A stretch of DNA of 64,000 nt from Cryptosporangium sp044454545. Its GTDB lineage: Bacteria > Actinomycetota > Actinomycetes > Mycobacteriales > Cryptosporangiaceae. Below the pieces are notes generated by a model. That model saw nothing but the letters and a program-made list of their open reading frames with translations, did not search any database and was not told the origin of the DNA. The stretch covers positions 310,001 to 374,000 of the forward strand of contig NZ_JBITDV010000006.1 of assembly GCF_044454545.1 (NCBI RefSeq), in the 5' to 3' direction. Below are positions 49,348 through 58,781 of the stretch, one piece after another (position 1 is the stretch's first letter; each line of letters starts with the position of its first letter). Position numbers and translations under genes: made by a program.

Positions 49348-50244
49348 TCACGCCGGCGGCGGTACCCGCAGGGCCTCGATCAGCGCCGTGGTGAGCGGCG
49401 ATCCGAACGTGCGGTAGGCCGAGGCATGGCGGCGGGCCTCGGGAGACCGGCACCAGCGCCACACCGACGGCAAGTCGTCCAGGGCGTCGGCGCCCAGCAC
49501 CGCGGGCCAGCCGAGCGCCCGGGCCTGGGCCGTCACCTTGGCCCCGCCGTCGACCGGGTCCACCGCCAGCACGGGGACGCCTGCCTGCAGGCCCAGTACC
49601 AGGCCGTGCAGCCGGGTCGTGACCACGGCATCCAGGCGGGTGAGCGCGGACCGGAGCTGGCCCGGGGTCTCGAAGAGGCGCCAGTCGTGAGCGTCCAGGC
49701 GGGTGTCGAGCGGGATCCGGGCGACGTCGAGCCCGGCGAGCCAGGCCGTGATCGCCGTGATCGCCGCGGCGTGCCGTCGCCGGACGCCGTACTCGTGCTG
49801 ACCGTCGGTGACGATCACACCGACTACGGGTACGGCGTCCGGCTCCGGGGCCTCGAGCGCCAGGTCGGGCCGCGGGTCGAGCCCCGGCCCGTCGCGGGGG
49901 ATGACCAGGTCGAAGCCGGTCACGGCCGGGTCGGCCGGGTCGAGTACCGAGACGCCGACGGCGATCCGGTGGCACCGCGCGAAGCGGGCGTGGAGCTCCG
50001 GCAGCGGTGCCGGTGGCGTGCTGTGCAGTGGCCCGCAGGCGAACACGACGACGTCGTAGTCGTGCGGGTCGGCGTCGTCGAGATGCAGCGCCGCGGCCCG
50101 GAACCCCGGCGACCAGGCCACGTCGTACGGCCGCCCCAGCGTGTCGAGCGCGCTGGTCACGGCGCCGGCCGCGAGCACGTCGCCGGCCGTCGCCTCCCCG
50201 TGCAGGAAGCTGAACCACCCGGTGACGAGCGTCTTAGCCGACAT
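49348..50244 (-). CDS. Polysaccharide pyruvyl transferase family protein
   Basis: A 298-residue protein: TLVTGWFSFLHGEATAGDVLAAGAVTSALDTLG at the start and VVTTRLHGLVLGLQAGVPVLAVDPVDGGAKVTAQARALG near the end are the hallmarks of the CsaB/pyruvyltransferase superfamily, with a GT-B-like fold. Likely decorates the glycan with a pyruvate ketal, or acts as an atypical glycosyltransferase. Last gene of the operon; it overlaps the preceding gene by 11 bp. Confidence 0.8.
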   Translation of the reverse strand: MSAKTLVTGWFSFLHGEATAGDVLAAGAVTSALDTLGRPYDVAWSPGFRAAALHLDDADPHDYDVVVFACGPLHSTPPAPLPELHARFARCHRIAVGVSVLDPADPAVTGFDLVIPRDGPGLDPRPDLALEAPEPDAVPVVGVIVTDGQHEYGVRRRHAAAITAITAWLAGLDVARIPLDTRLDAHDWRLFETPGQLRSALTRLDAVVTTRLHGLVLGLQAGVPVLAVDPVDGGAKVTAQARALGWPAVLGADALDDLPSVWRWCRSPEARRHASAYRTFGSPLTTALIEALRVPPPA

Positions 50245-51136
50245 AGGACCGGGCTCCGGACGCCCGCTGCGGTGCCTCCAGCGCGCGCAGGCCCCGCTCC
50301 ACGTGCGGCGGCGCGGCCCGGCGTTCACGCAGCACCCACGGCAGCCCTTCGAGCGCGTCGGCGAAGGCCAGCAGCGACGTGCGGTCTCTCGGCACGGTGG
50401 CCGCCAGGAACGCGCTCCGGCGCAGCGCGCGGCCGGCCGGGCGGCGCAGCCAGGTGAACCACAGCGTGTTCCGGATCCCGTGCCGGCGCCGCAGCGTCGC
50501 GTCCCGGGCCGGCGACGGACGGTGGTGCACGGTCAGGTGCTCCCCGTACACCAGCCACCAGCCCGCCGCCGATAGGTCCGCCGCCAGCAGCTCCTCCTCG
50601 CCGCCGAGCCACAACCGGGGCGAGAACCCGCCGGCCGCCCGGAACGGCTCGAGCCGCACCACGGTCGCCCCGGCCAGGAACGACCCGAGCGCGGGTCCCG
50701 GCAGCCACGGCGGCCGGGGCACCGGCGACTCCCGCAGTTCCGGCACGATCGGGTCTTCGGACACCTCGCCGGCCGAATGCACCAGAATCCGCGCGGTCAC
50801 GGCCGCGACCAGCGGATGGGCGTCCAGCAGATCGGCCGCGGCGGGCAGGGACGCCGGCTCCCACCAGGTGTCGTCGTCACAGAACGCCAGATACGGCGTC
50901 GTGACCTCGCGCGCGGCGAGGTTCCGCCCGCACGCCCCGAGGTTCCGGCCCGGCCGCAGCAGCCGCACGTCCGGGTACTCGCGGGCGACCATCGCGGCGG
51001 TGCCGTCCGTGGAGCGGTTGTCCACGACGATCACCGGCGGCCGTTCCGGCAGCGCCGTCAGCCGGTCGAGCGTGTGCCGGAGCTCGTCGCGTCGGTTGTG
51101 CGTGATGACCGCGACCGTCGTCCGTCCGTCGTTCAT
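50234..51136 (-). CDS. GT2 family glycosyltransferase
   Basis: A 300-residue GT-A enzyme: VAVITHNRRDELRHTLDRLTAL, VIVVDNRSTDGTAAMV, and the metal-binding AFCDDDTWWEP motif. ATG at 51136, 8 bp after the stop of the neighbouring GT2 gene. The two GT2 proteins are similar throughout (PERPPV-VVVDN, RNLGA, DDDxWW), so they look like an ancient tandem duplication within the operon. Confidence 0.87.
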   Translation of the reverse strand: MNDGRTTVAVITHNRRDELRHTLDRLTALPERPPVIVVDNRSTDGTAAMVAREYPDVRLLRPGRNLGACGRNLAAREVTTPYLAFCDDDTWWEPASLPAAADLLDAHPLVAAVTARILVHSAGEVSEDPIVPELRESPVPRPPWLPGPALGSFLAGATVVRLEPFRAAGGFSPRLWLGGEEELLAADLSAAGWWLVYGEHLTVHHRPSPARDATLRRRHGIRNTLWFTWLRRPAGRALRRSAFLAATVPRDRTSLLAFADALEGLPWVLRERRAAPPHVERGLRALEAPQRASGARSYVG

Positions 51137-51144
51137 GATTCCCC

Positions 51145-51990
51145 TCAGAGCAGCGACAATTCGTTCTCGACGCGACCCGGAAGCCGTCGGCGGTAGCGCA
51201 GCGCGGCCGGAAGCTTGGGCAGCAGCGCCGCGACCGCCCGGCGGGCCTCGGAGTCGCGACCGGCGTGCCGGGCCAGTGCCGCGGTGTCCGCGGCCACCAC
51301 CGGCCAGGGCCGTCTCAGCCAGGTCGTGAGCAGCGCGTTCCGGCGCACCCTGGCGACCCGCCCGGGCCGCCCGCCGGCGTCCGGATGGTGGTGCGCGACC
51401 ACCTCCGGGCAGTACGCGACCCCCCAGCCGGCGGCCGCCAGGTCGAGCGCGAGCAGCGTCTCCTCGGCGCCGAAGTGCAGCAGCCGCGAGAAACCGCCGA
51501 CCTGCAGGAACGCCGAGCGGCGCACGATCGAGGCGCAGGCCAGGAACCCGAGCACCGACGGGCCGGGCAGATCGGCGGCCGTCCCCAGTGGCGACGAAGC
51601 CAGCACGGCGTTCAGCGGATCCGGCTCGTCCGCCGGGCCGACGAGCGTGCGCCCGGCGATCAGCCCGAGCCGCGGATGGTCCCGGAACAACCGCTCCGCC
51701 GCGGAGACCGCGCCCGCCGACCACCACGAATCGTCGTCGCTGAACGCCACGAACGGCGTCCCCACCGCACGCACCCCGACGGTCCGGGCCACCGCTCCCA
51801 GGTTCCGCGCCAGCCGGATCACCCGCACCCCGGGTTGCCGGGCCGTCACCGCGTCCGCGGTACCGTCCCGCGACGCGTTGTCGACCACGACGACCGGCGG
51901 CCGCTCCGGCAGCGCGGCCAGCCGCTCCAGGGTGGCCAGGGTGCGCTCCCGGCGGTCGCGCGTGATGACCACGATCCCGGTCGAAGTCAT
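51145..51990 (-). CDS. GT2 family glycosyltransferase
   Basis: A 281-residue GT-A enzyme: IVVITRDRRERTLATLERLAALPERPPVVVVDNASRDGTADAV, RNLGAVAR, and AFSDDDSWWSAGAVSAAERLF with the DxD motif. Paralog of the next gene. The start overlaps the GT9 stop by 4 bp. Acceptor and donor unknown. Confidence 0.87.
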   Translation of the reverse strand: MTSTGIVVITRDRRERTLATLERLAALPERPPVVVVDNASRDGTADAVTARQPGVRVIRLARNLGAVARTVGVRAVGTPFVAFSDDDSWWSAGAVSAAERLFRDHPRLGLIAGRTLVGPADEPDPLNAVLASSPLGTAADLPGPSVLGFLACASIVRRSAFLQVGGFSRLLHFGAEETLLALDLAAAGWGVAYCPEVVAHHHPDAGGRPGRVARVRRNALLTTWLRRPWPVVAADTAALARHAGRDSEARRAVAALLPKLPAALRYRRRLPGRVENELSLL

Positions 51991-52958
51991 GCGACGGCTC
52001 CGGCCGGTACGCCGAGGTTCCCGAGCTCCTCCAGCACGTCGTCGATCCCGACGCGAAGCAGGCGGACGTCGGCGGTAGCGCCGTGCGCGTTGCCGGGACG
52101 GAGCTCGGAGGGATCGTCGGGGCGCCAGAGGATCCGGTGCGCGTACGACGCCGGAGGACCCCAGAGCGCCGGGGAGACCGGTCCGAACAGGACGACCGAG
52201 GGCGTGCCGAGGGCGGACGCCAGGTGCGCGATCCCGGTGTCGCCGACCACCACCGCCCTGGCCGCCGAGATCAGCGAGAGCAGCTCGGAGAACGGCAGAT
52301 CCCCGGCGCCGCCCACCACCGAACCGGAGAGGCCGGCCCGCGCCGCGACCGCCTCGGCCAGCGGCCGCTCGCCCCGGCCCGCGGTGATCACGACCGGGAC
52401 GTGCGCCCGCGCGAGGGCCCCGGCCACGGCGGCGAACCGCTCGGGCGGCCAGCACCGGGCTCCGGCGTCCGCGCCCGGGTGGATCACGACCGGGCCCGCA
52501 CCCGCCGGTCCGGGGCCGGACGGCAGCTCGATCCGCAGGTCGGACGGGTCGCAGGCGATTCCGTACCACTCGAGCATGCGGCACCACCGCACGCGCTCGT
52601 GCTCGTCGTCGCGCCACCTCGGCCCGTCGAACCCCGGCCGGGCCCAGCCCAGCAGTCCCCCCGGGTCCAGTGCCCGCAGCACCGCCCGGCTCGGCAGCCC
52701 GTTGCCGTGCAGGTCCACCGCGACGTCCGGCGGGGGCCCGTCCCAGTCCAGCCGGGCCGGCACCGCTCGATCCGGCGCGACCGTCGGCAGCACCCGGTCG
52801 ACCACGCCGGTCGCCGTCACCACGTCCGCGAACCGGGCCGGCGCGGCCAGCACGATCTCCGCGCCCGGGAGCGCCCGGCGCAGGCCCCGCAGCGCCGGTA
52901 CCGCGGTCAGCAGGTCACCGAGCCCGAGCGCCCGCAGAACCAGCACGCGGGTGCTCAT
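51987..52958 (-). CDS. GT9 heptosyltransferase-like protein
   Basis: A 323-residue GT-B enzyme of the heptosyltransferase family: VLVLRALGLGDLLTAVPALRGLRRALPGAEI, VVIHPGADAGARCWPPERFAAVAGAL, GDTGIAHLASALGTPSVVLFGP. GT9 enzymes use ADP-heptose, which matches the heptose genes of the same operon. Couples to hldE by a 4-bp overlap. Confidence 0.88.
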   Translation of the reverse strand: MSTRVLVLRALGLGDLLTAVPALRGLRRALPGAEIVLAAPARFADVVTATGVVDRVLPTVAPDRAVPARLDWDGPPPDVAVDLHGNGLPSRAVLRALDPGGLLGWARPGFDGPRWRDDEHERVRWCRMLEWYGIACDPSDLRIELPSGPGPAGAGPVVIHPGADAGARCWPPERFAAVAGALARAHVPVVITAGRGERPLAEAVAARAGLSGSVVGGAGDLPFSELLSLISAARAVVVGDTGIAHLASALGTPSVVLFGPVSPALWGPPASYAHRILWRPDDPSELRPGNAHGATADVRLLRVGIDDVLEELGNLGVPAGAVA

Positions 52959-54277
52959 CCGGCGACCGCCCGCTCGAGCAGGCCGGTCGTCGAGCGTCCG
53001 TCCAGGTACGGCAGCACCATTGCCTCACCGCCCCACGACCTCACCGCCGCCGCTTCGGGCAGTGAGTCCACGGTGTAGTCGCCGCCTTTGACCCACCGGT
53101 CCGGGCGCAGCTGCGCCAGGACCTGCTCCGGGGTGTCTTCGGAGAACACGACGACCGCGTCGACCGACGCCAGCCCGGCGAGCACCGCGGCCCGGTCGGC
53201 GGCCGGGTTCAGCGGACGCCCCGCCCCCTTCAGCCTGGTCACCGACTCGTCGGAGTTGAGCAGCACGATCAGGCAGTCGCCGGCCCGCCGGGCGGCGTCC
53301 AGCAGGCCCACGTGACCGGCGTGCAGCAGGTCGAAGCAGCCGCCGGTCGCCACCACTGTCCCGCCCCGGGCCCGCACCGCGGTCGCCAGGTCGAGGGCCG
53401 CGTCCAGCGTCCCGATCGGAGTGACCGGCGCCGGTGCCGCCGGCCACGCGCCCGCGCCCCCGGCGTCCACGAAGGCCGTCGCGGACGCCACCGCGCGGGT
53501 CACCGCCTCCTCGGGCAGCGCACCGTCGGCGAGCGCCACGGCCGCCGTCGCCGCGAAACAGTCACCGGCTCCGCAGGGGTCACCGGACGCCCCGAACGGC
53601 GCCGGGATCAGCATCGGCGACGCGGTACCGCGGCTGAGCATCGCGCCCCGCGCCCCCATCGTCACCACCACCGACGCGGCGCCCCACGCCGACGCCAGCG
53701 ACGACGCGGACCGACCGGCCGCCTCGGCCGCGTTCGGGGTCGCCAGCCGGACCCCCGGCACCGGGTCCGGCCCGCGCGGATGCGGATCCCACAGCATCGG
53801 CACCGACCCGGCCACCGCGGCCAGCTCCGGGCGCAGCGCCGCGGCGACCCCGCGTCCGTAGTCGGCCACGACTACCCCGGCCGCCGCCCGGAGAACCGCC
53901 GCCACCCCGGCGTCCGGACCGGGCACCGGGACGCCGTCGCCGCGATCCAGCCGCAGCACCGGACGCCCGCCGGCCAGAACGCGCGTCTTCACCGGCAGCG
54001 TGCCGCGCAGCGGCAGTTCGACCAGCCGCACCCGGCCGGCGAGCAGGGTCCGCAGGACGTCGGCGTCCGGGCCGGAACCGATCGCGGTGATCAGCACGAT
54101 CTCGCGGCCGGTGCGCTCGGCGGCGAGGCAGGCGGCCAGCGCCGCGCCGCCCGGCCGCTCGTGCGTTCCGGCGACGTCGACGACCGGCACCGGTGCGTCC
54201 GGCGCCAGGCGAGTCGCGACGCCGGACACGTCCCGGTCGAGCAGCGCGTCGCCGACCACGACCAGCGGCGCACTCAT
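52955..54277 (-). CDS. hldE: Bifunctional heptose 7-phosphate kinase / heptose 1-phosphate adenylyltransferase
   Basis: A 440-residue fusion. The PfkB-type kinase half (residues 1-300) includes HERPGGAALAACLAAERTG, WDPHPRG, and GDPCGAGDCFAATAAV with the catalytic Asp. The nucleotidyltransferase half shows GGCFDLLHAGHVGLLDAARRAGD with the HxGH signature and WVKGGDYTVDSLPEA. The order kinase then transferase is that of E. coli HldE. It converts sedoheptulose-derived heptose 7-phosphate to bisphosphate and, after GmhB, to ADP-heptose. Coupled to gmhA by ATGA. Confidence 0.92.
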   Translation of the reverse strand: MSAPLVVVGDALLDRDVSGVATRLAPDAPVPVVDVAGTHERPGGAALAACLAAERTGREIVLITAIGSGPDADVLRTLLAGRVRLVELPLRGTLPVKTRVLAGGRPVLRLDRGDGVPVPGPDAGVAAVLRAAAGVVVADYGRGVAAALRPELAAVAGSVPMLWDPHPRGPDPVPGVRLATPNAAEAAGRSASSLASAWGAASVVVTMGARGAMLSRGTASPMLIPAPFGASGDPCGAGDCFAATAAVALADGALPEEAVTRAVASATAFVDAGGAGAWPAAPAPVTPIGTLDAALDLATAVRARGGTVVATGGCFDLLHAGHVGLLDAARRAGDCLIVLLNSDESVTRLKGAGRPLNPAADRAAVLAGLASVDAVVVFSEDTPEQVLAQLRPDRWVKGGDYTVDSLPEAAAVRSWGGEAMVLPYLDGRSTTGLLERAVAG

Positions 54278-54891
54278 GCCGAGAGCCTCCGCCCGGCCAC
54301 CGCGTCGTCGAACGCGGCACACAGCAGGTGCAGCGCGACCAGGTGCACCTCCTGCACGGTCGCGGTCGCGTCGGCATCGACGCAGAGCGCCGAGTCGGAC
54401 GCGGCCGCGAGCGGGTTGGGCTGCGGCCCGGTCATCGCCCACACCGTGATCCCGAGCTCGCGGGCGACTTCCGCGGCGCGCAGCAGGTTGCGGCTGCTGC
54501 CCGACGTGGACATCGTGACGAGCACGTCGCCCGGGCGGCCGTGGGCGGCGACCTGCCGTGCGAACAGCTCCTCGAAGCCGTAGTCGTTGCCGATCGCGGT
54601 CAGGCTCGACGTCTCCGAGTGCAGCGCGATCGCCGAGTACGCGGGCCGCTCGTCGCGGTAGCGGCCGACCAGCTCCGCGGTGAGGTGCTGGGCCTGCGCG
54701 GCGCTGCCGCCGTTACCGGCGACGAGCAGCCGCGACCCGGTCGACAGCCGGGCCGCGAGCGCCGAGCCCCAGCTCGTCAGCAACGGGATCTGGGTCCGGC
54801 GGATCTGGGCCAGCGTCTGCTCGAGTGCGAGGCAGTGCTCGGCGGCACTCTCGTTGACGAGACCGGGGGACCGGTCGAGTTGCGAGGTCAT
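54274..54891 (-). CDS. gmhA: Sedoheptulose 7-phosphate isomerase
   Basis: A 205-residue SIS-domain protein: LLVAGNGGSAAQAQHLTAELVGRYRDERPAYSAIALHSETSSLTAIGNDYGFEELFARQV and VLVTMSTSGSSRNLLRAAEVAREL are the phosphosugar-binding blocks typical of GmhA. First committed step to activated heptose. Start and the GT4 stop share one base (TGATG). Confidence 0.93.
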   Translation of the reverse strand: MTSQLDRSPGLVNESAAEHCLALEQTLAQIRRTQIPLLTSWGSALAARLSTGSRLLVAGNGGSAAQAQHLTAELVGRYRDERPAYSAIALHSETSSLTAIGNDYGFEELFARQVAAHGRPGDVLVTMSTSGSSRNLLRAAEVARELGITVWAMTGPQPNPLAAASDSALCVDADATATVQEVHLVALHLLCAAFDDAVAGRRLSA

Positions 54892-56144
54892 CAGGCGACT
54901 CCTGAGGCGGTGGCGGCCGACCGGTTCCGGTGGACCGTCGAGAGGCGGCGGGGGGACGGGCCCGCACAGACGGCCCGGTAGGCGTCTTCGGTCGCGGCGG
55001 CGACCCGGTCCCAGCCGTAGTGGGCCTCGGCCCGGCGACGCCCGGCAGCGCCCCAGCCGGTCCGGGCGGCCGGGTCGGCCAGCAGCCGGTTCACGGCTCC
55101 GGCCAGCGCGTCCGGGTCGCCGGGCGGGAACAGCAGGCCGGTGCGGCCCTCGGCCACGGTGTCGAGGTGGCCACCCACGGCGCTCGCGACGACCGGCCGG
55201 GCGCAGGCCATGGCCTCCAGCGGGACGATGCCGAACGGCTCGTAGTGCGGTGGGCACAGCACCACGTCGGCGCTGCGGAACAGCGCGGGCATCTCGTGCC
55301 GGTCGACGCCGCCGAGCAGCACGAACCGGTCGGCGACGCCCAGCTCGCCGGCGAGCGTGCGCAGCCGCCGTACCTCCGGGTCGTCGTCCAGGCGATCCGG
55401 CGGCGGACCGCCGGCCAGCACCAGCTCGGCGTCCGGGATCGAGGCCAGCGCCCGCAGCGCGACGTCCGTACCTTTCCGGGGCACCATCCGGCCGACCTGC
55501 AGCAGTCTCGGCCGCCGCGCCCGGGCCGCGACCGGTCCGTGCGGTGTGAACACGGCGACGTCCACGCCGCAGGGCACGACCTGGATCCGGTTCGGCGCGA
55601 TCCCGAGCGCGACGAGTTCCCGGACCTCGTCCGTGCAGGTCGCGATCGTCAGAGCGACGCTGTGGCCGATCGTCGTCTCGCGCTCGATCCGGTCGGCCGG
55701 GCTGGTGTCGGCGTCACCCTGGTGCCGCCGCTTGACGCTCCCGAGCGCGTGGAACGTCTGCACGACCGGCAGCCCGGGCAGATTCCGGGCGCCGGTGAGC
55801 GAGGCCAGGCCCGACATCCAGAAGTGGGCGTGCACGACGTCCGGCCGGCGGGACCGCCAGTACCGGGCCAGCGCGGCGCCGAACTCCGGCATGTGCGGCA
55901 GCAGGTCGTCCTTCGCCAGCGCGGTCGGCGGGCCCGCGGTCACGTGGTGCACCAGCACACCGGGCGCGAACGGCGTCGTCTCCGGCAGGCCGGGATCGTC
56001 GCGCCGGGTGTGGACGGTCACCTGGTGGCCCCGCTCGGCGAGTGCGGTGGCCAGACCGGCCACGTGGACGTTCTGCCCGCCGCCGTCGGCCTCACCGAGC
56101 ACCGCCAGTGGGCTCGCGTGCTCCGAAACCAGGGAGATCCTCAC
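54891..56144 (-). CDS. GT4 family glycosyltransferase
   Basis: A 417-residue GT-B enzyme: SLVSEHASPLAVLGEADGGGQNVHVAGLATALAERGH, VVHAHFWMSGLAS, LLQVGRMVPRKGTDVALRAL and the donor-binding PPHYEPFGIVPLEAMACARPVVASAVGGHLDTV. The N-terminal GGGQNVHV loop resembles sucrose-phosphate-synthase and MshA-type enzymes. Member of the heptose operon. Confidence 0.9.
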   Translation of the reverse strand: MRISLVSEHASPLAVLGEADGGGQNVHVAGLATALAERGHQVTVHTRRDDPGLPETTPFAPGVLVHHVTAGPPTALAKDDLLPHMPEFGAALARYWRSRRPDVVHAHFWMSGLASLTGARNLPGLPVVQTFHALGSVKRRHQGDADTSPADRIERETTIGHSVALTIATCTDEVRELVALGIAPNRIQVVPCGVDVAVFTPHGPVAARARRPRLLQVGRMVPRKGTDVALRALASIPDAELVLAGGPPPDRLDDDPEVRRLRTLAGELGVADRFVLLGGVDRHEMPALFRSADVVLCPPHYEPFGIVPLEAMACARPVVASAVGGHLDTVAEGRTGLLFPPGDPDALAGAVNRLLADPAARTGWGAAGRRRAEAHYGWDRVAAATEDAYRAVCAGPSPRRLSTVHRNRSAATASGVA

Positions 56145-57088
56145 GCCGCGACCTCCTCGAGCAGCGCGTTCCAGTCGTCGAGGAATCGTTTGAGCCCGTA
56201 ACGGTCGAGCGCGGCCTGGCGGGCGGCGGCGCCGTGCAGGGCCGCGAGATCCCGGTCATCGAGGTAGCGGCGGGCGGCCGTGGCCAGTTCGTCCGGGTCG
56301 GTCGAGAGCACCCCGGCGCCGGGCGGCACCGCGCGTGACGCCTCGGTGGTGGCCAGCGCGACCACCGGCATCCCCAGGAACATCGCCTCGAGCAGCGACA
56401 GCCCGAGTGACGTCCACCGGATCGGGTGCAGGTAACAACGTCGGGCCGCCATCGCGTCGTGCAGGCCGGCTTGGGGCAGGTCGAACGTCCGGACGCCGGG
56501 CAGGTCGAGCTGCTCGGCCCGCATCCCGAACACGTCCAGTTCCACCGCGTCCGACAGCCGCGGCAGCAGATCGGTCCCGGTGGTCCGGCCCCGCCGCACC
56601 GGGTCGTTGATCACGACCGCGGCCCGGTCGACGGTGCCGGTCCAGCGGTGGCCGGGGTCCGGGATCCCGTGCTCGATCACCGCGGTCCGGCTGCGGCCGC
56701 TGTCCCAGAACAACCGATTGAAATGCGTCACGTGGACGATCGGCAGGCCGGCGTCCGCCATCGGGTGACGGGTGTCCGGCACGGATCCGGTGCCGGTGCC
56801 GTCCGTGCCCGGCGCGTTGTGTTCGAGGTAGACCGCCGGGAGGTCGCGCCCGGTCCACTCGCGGGCGAGCGCGATCTCGTGCGGACGCTGGACGATCACG
56901 ACATCGATGTCCGCCTCGCGCAGTTGCCGTGGGCTCAGCTCGACGGCGTCGGACGGCCAGTCGTACGTGCGCGCACGTCCCAGGCCGTCCGGGCCGCGGC
57001 CCGGCGTCACCGGGATCAGGTAGCGGTGCGGTCCGTGGACGAACGCCGTCGTCCAGGCCCCGTGGACGTGCCAGAGCAGGATGTTCAC
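56141..57088 (-). CDS. GT-B family glycosyltransferase
   Basis: A 315-residue protein: ILLWHVHGAWTTAFVHGPHRYLIP, VIVQRPHEIALAREWTG, VIEHGIPDPGHRW and TSLGLSLLEAMFLGMPVVALATTEASRAVP, the last being the donor-site helix of GT4/GT1-like enzymes. Chain-start GAW and HEIAL differ from common GT4, so the subfamily is unusual. ATGA overlaps on both sides. Confidence 0.82.
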   Translation of the reverse strand: MNILLWHVHGAWTTAFVHGPHRYLIPVTPGRGPDGLGRARTYDWPSDAVELSPRQLREADIDVVIVQRPHEIALAREWTGRDLPAVYLEHNAPGTDGTGTGSVPDTRHPMADAGLPIVHVTHFNRLFWDSGRSRTAVIEHGIPDPGHRWTGTVDRAAVVINDPVRRGRTTGTDLLPRLSDAVELDVFGMRAEQLDLPGVRTFDLPQAGLHDAMAARRCYLHPIRWTSLGLSLLEAMFLGMPVVALATTEASRAVPPGAGVLSTDPDELATAARRYLDDRDLAALHGAAARQAALDRYGLKRFLDDWNALLEEVAA

Positions 57089-58134
57089 GCGATCACCTCC
57101 CGGGTGTTCACAGAGGCGGGCCGCTGCTTGACCCGGGGGATGAGGCCGTCGACCGCGGCGACGACGTCGTCGCCGCGGATCGAGGTGAGACAGGGGTGGC
57201 CGTCGATCGGGCAGGTCCGGGCGCGGGTACCCGCGCAGGCCGCCTGCTGGTCGCCGAGCAGGACCGACGGGACCCGGTAGGGAGCCCAGCGCTCGGCCGG
57301 GACGACCGGGGCGAACAGCGAGACGACCGGAGTGCCGACGGCGGCGGCGAGGTGAGCCGGGCCGGTGTTGCCGACGACGACCACGCCGGCGCCGGCCAGG
57401 ATGCCGGCCAGCCCGTGCAGGTCGGCACGGCCGCCGAGGTCGAGCGCACCGGTCCGGCGGGCGACGGCCGACGTCAGCGCGACCTCGTCGGTTCCTCCGG
57501 TGAGGACGACCCGATGGCCGGCGCGCACGAGCGCGGTGGTGATCTCGACCGCCGTGCCGAAGGCGGGCGCGCGAGCCGCGACGGCCGCGCCGGGATGGAC
57601 CACCAGGTACGGGCCGTCACCGGTGAGGCGTCTGGCGTCCGGCGGCGGGAGCACGGCGAGCCGGCCGTCGTCGCCGGGCGGGAGGTCGTAACCGGCGGCC
57701 CGGGCCAGGTCGAGCGCGGCGTCGGCCTCGTGCCGGTGGGGGGCGCGGTGGTGGCGGAGGTCGAGCAGCGACCCGGGGTAGTGCTCGCTGTCGGCGCCGA
57801 TCCACCCGATGCCGGCCAGGCGCAGGACCAGCGCGGTCGGCAGCGGGCTCTGGTGGAAGCTCGCGAGGACCAGCGCGCGGTCGAAACGGTGGGCGGTGAG
57901 TCGTCCGGCGATCTGCTGGATGTCGTCGGGGCGCGCGTCCGGGGGGTCGAGGCCGACCCAGGGTGCGTCCCAGACGATCACGTCGTCGACGGCGGGGAGC
58001 AGGCGGGCGGCGGCGGCACCCTGCGGCCCGCAGAGCAGCGCGACCCAGTCCGACGTCCGGGCGGCGGCCCGGACGGCCGGGCCGGCGAGCAGGACGTCAC
58101 CGGCGCTGTCGAGCCGGACGAGGAGCGTCCTCAT
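57085..58134 (-). CDS. GT9 heptosyltransferase-like protein
   Basis: A 349-residue second GT9 member: LLVRLDSAGDVLLAGPAVRAAAR, YLVVHPGAAVAARAPAFG, VVVVGNTGPAHLAAAVGTPVVSLFAPVVP. The C-terminus has CAGTRARTCPIDGHPCL with three Cys, as in many GT9 enzymes that follow the LPS heptosyltransferase pattern. Two GT9 genes suggest at least two heptose additions. Confidence 0.88.
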   Translation of the reverse strand: MRTLLVRLDSAGDVLLAGPAVRAAARTSDWVALLCGPQGAAAARLLPAVDDVIVWDAPWVGLDPPDARPDDIQQIAGRLTAHRFDRALVLASFHQSPLPTALVLRLAGIGWIGADSEHYPGSLLDLRHHRAPHRHEADAALDLARAAGYDLPPGDDGRLAVLPPPDARRLTGDGPYLVVHPGAAVAARAPAFGTAVEITTALVRAGHRVVLTGGTDEVALTSAVARRTGALDLGGRADLHGLAGILAGAGVVVVGNTGPAHLAAAVGTPVVSLFAPVVPAERWAPYRVPSVLLGDQQAACAGTRARTCPIDGHPCLTSIRGDDVVAAVDGLIPRVKQRPASVNTREVIA

Positions 58135-58781
58135 CCGAGGACCTCGCTCGCGGCCGGGAGCGCCGGCCGCTCCGGGTGCAGGAGCAGGCGGACCGCGCCG
58201 AGCAGGTCGGGCGCGGTGGCCGGGGCCGCCGCGATCTCCTCGGCCCTGGTCACCGGAGTCGGGACCAGGATGCCGCACGCTCCGGCGGCGGCCGCGGCGG
58301 CGGGATCGGCCCCGATGTCACCGATCACGACGGTGTCGGACGGATCGACGCGGAGGGCCTCGGTCGCGGCGAGCACCATGCCCGGTGCGGGTTTGCGGCA
58401 GGTGCAGCCCCGGTCCGGGGTGTGCGGGCAGAAGACCCAGACGTCGAGCGGGTCGCCGAGAAGCGTCTGGATGCGGGTGGCGACGGATTCGACCTGGTCA
58501 CGGGTGAGCAGGCCGCGCCCGACGCCGGACTGGTTGCTGACGACGCCGACCGCGATCCGGCGGGCGCGGAGGATCAGCACCGCCTCGAGCGCGCCGGGCC
58601 GGAGCCGGACGCGGTCCGGGTCGCCGTTGTAGGGCGGGTCGTCCTCGGTCAGCGTCCCGTCCCGGTCGAACAGCACCGCGGCCGGAATCCCGTCCCCGCC
58701 GGCCCGGTGTGCGGGCGGCTCCGGGTCGACGTAGACCCAGGCGTCGCGGGCGTACGGCGAGGAGCGCACGACCTGCCTCAC
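58131..58781 (-). CDS. gmhB: Heptose 1,7-bisphosphate phosphatase
   Basis: A 216-residue HAD phosphatase: AVLFDRDGTLTEDDPPYNGDP with the nucleophile Asp, GVVSNQSGVGRGLLT, the zinc loop FCPHTPDRGCTCRKPAPGM and VIGDIGADPAAAAAAG. This is the GmhB type that removes the C7 phosphate of heptose 1,7-bisphosphate. The GTG at 58781 overlaps the GT2 stop. An N-terminal extension of about 30 residues precedes the HAD core. Confidence 0.9.
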   Translation of the reverse strand: MRQVVRSSPYARDAWVYVDPEPPAHRAGGDGIPAAVLFDRDGTLTEDDPPYNGDPDRVRLRPGALEAVLILRARRIAVGVVSNQSGVGRGLLTRDQVESVATRIQTLLGDPLDVWVFCPHTPDRGCTCRKPAPGMVLAATEALRVDPSDTVVIGDIGADPAAAAAAGACGILVPTPVTRAEEIAAAPATAPDLLGAVRLLLHPERPALPAASEVLG

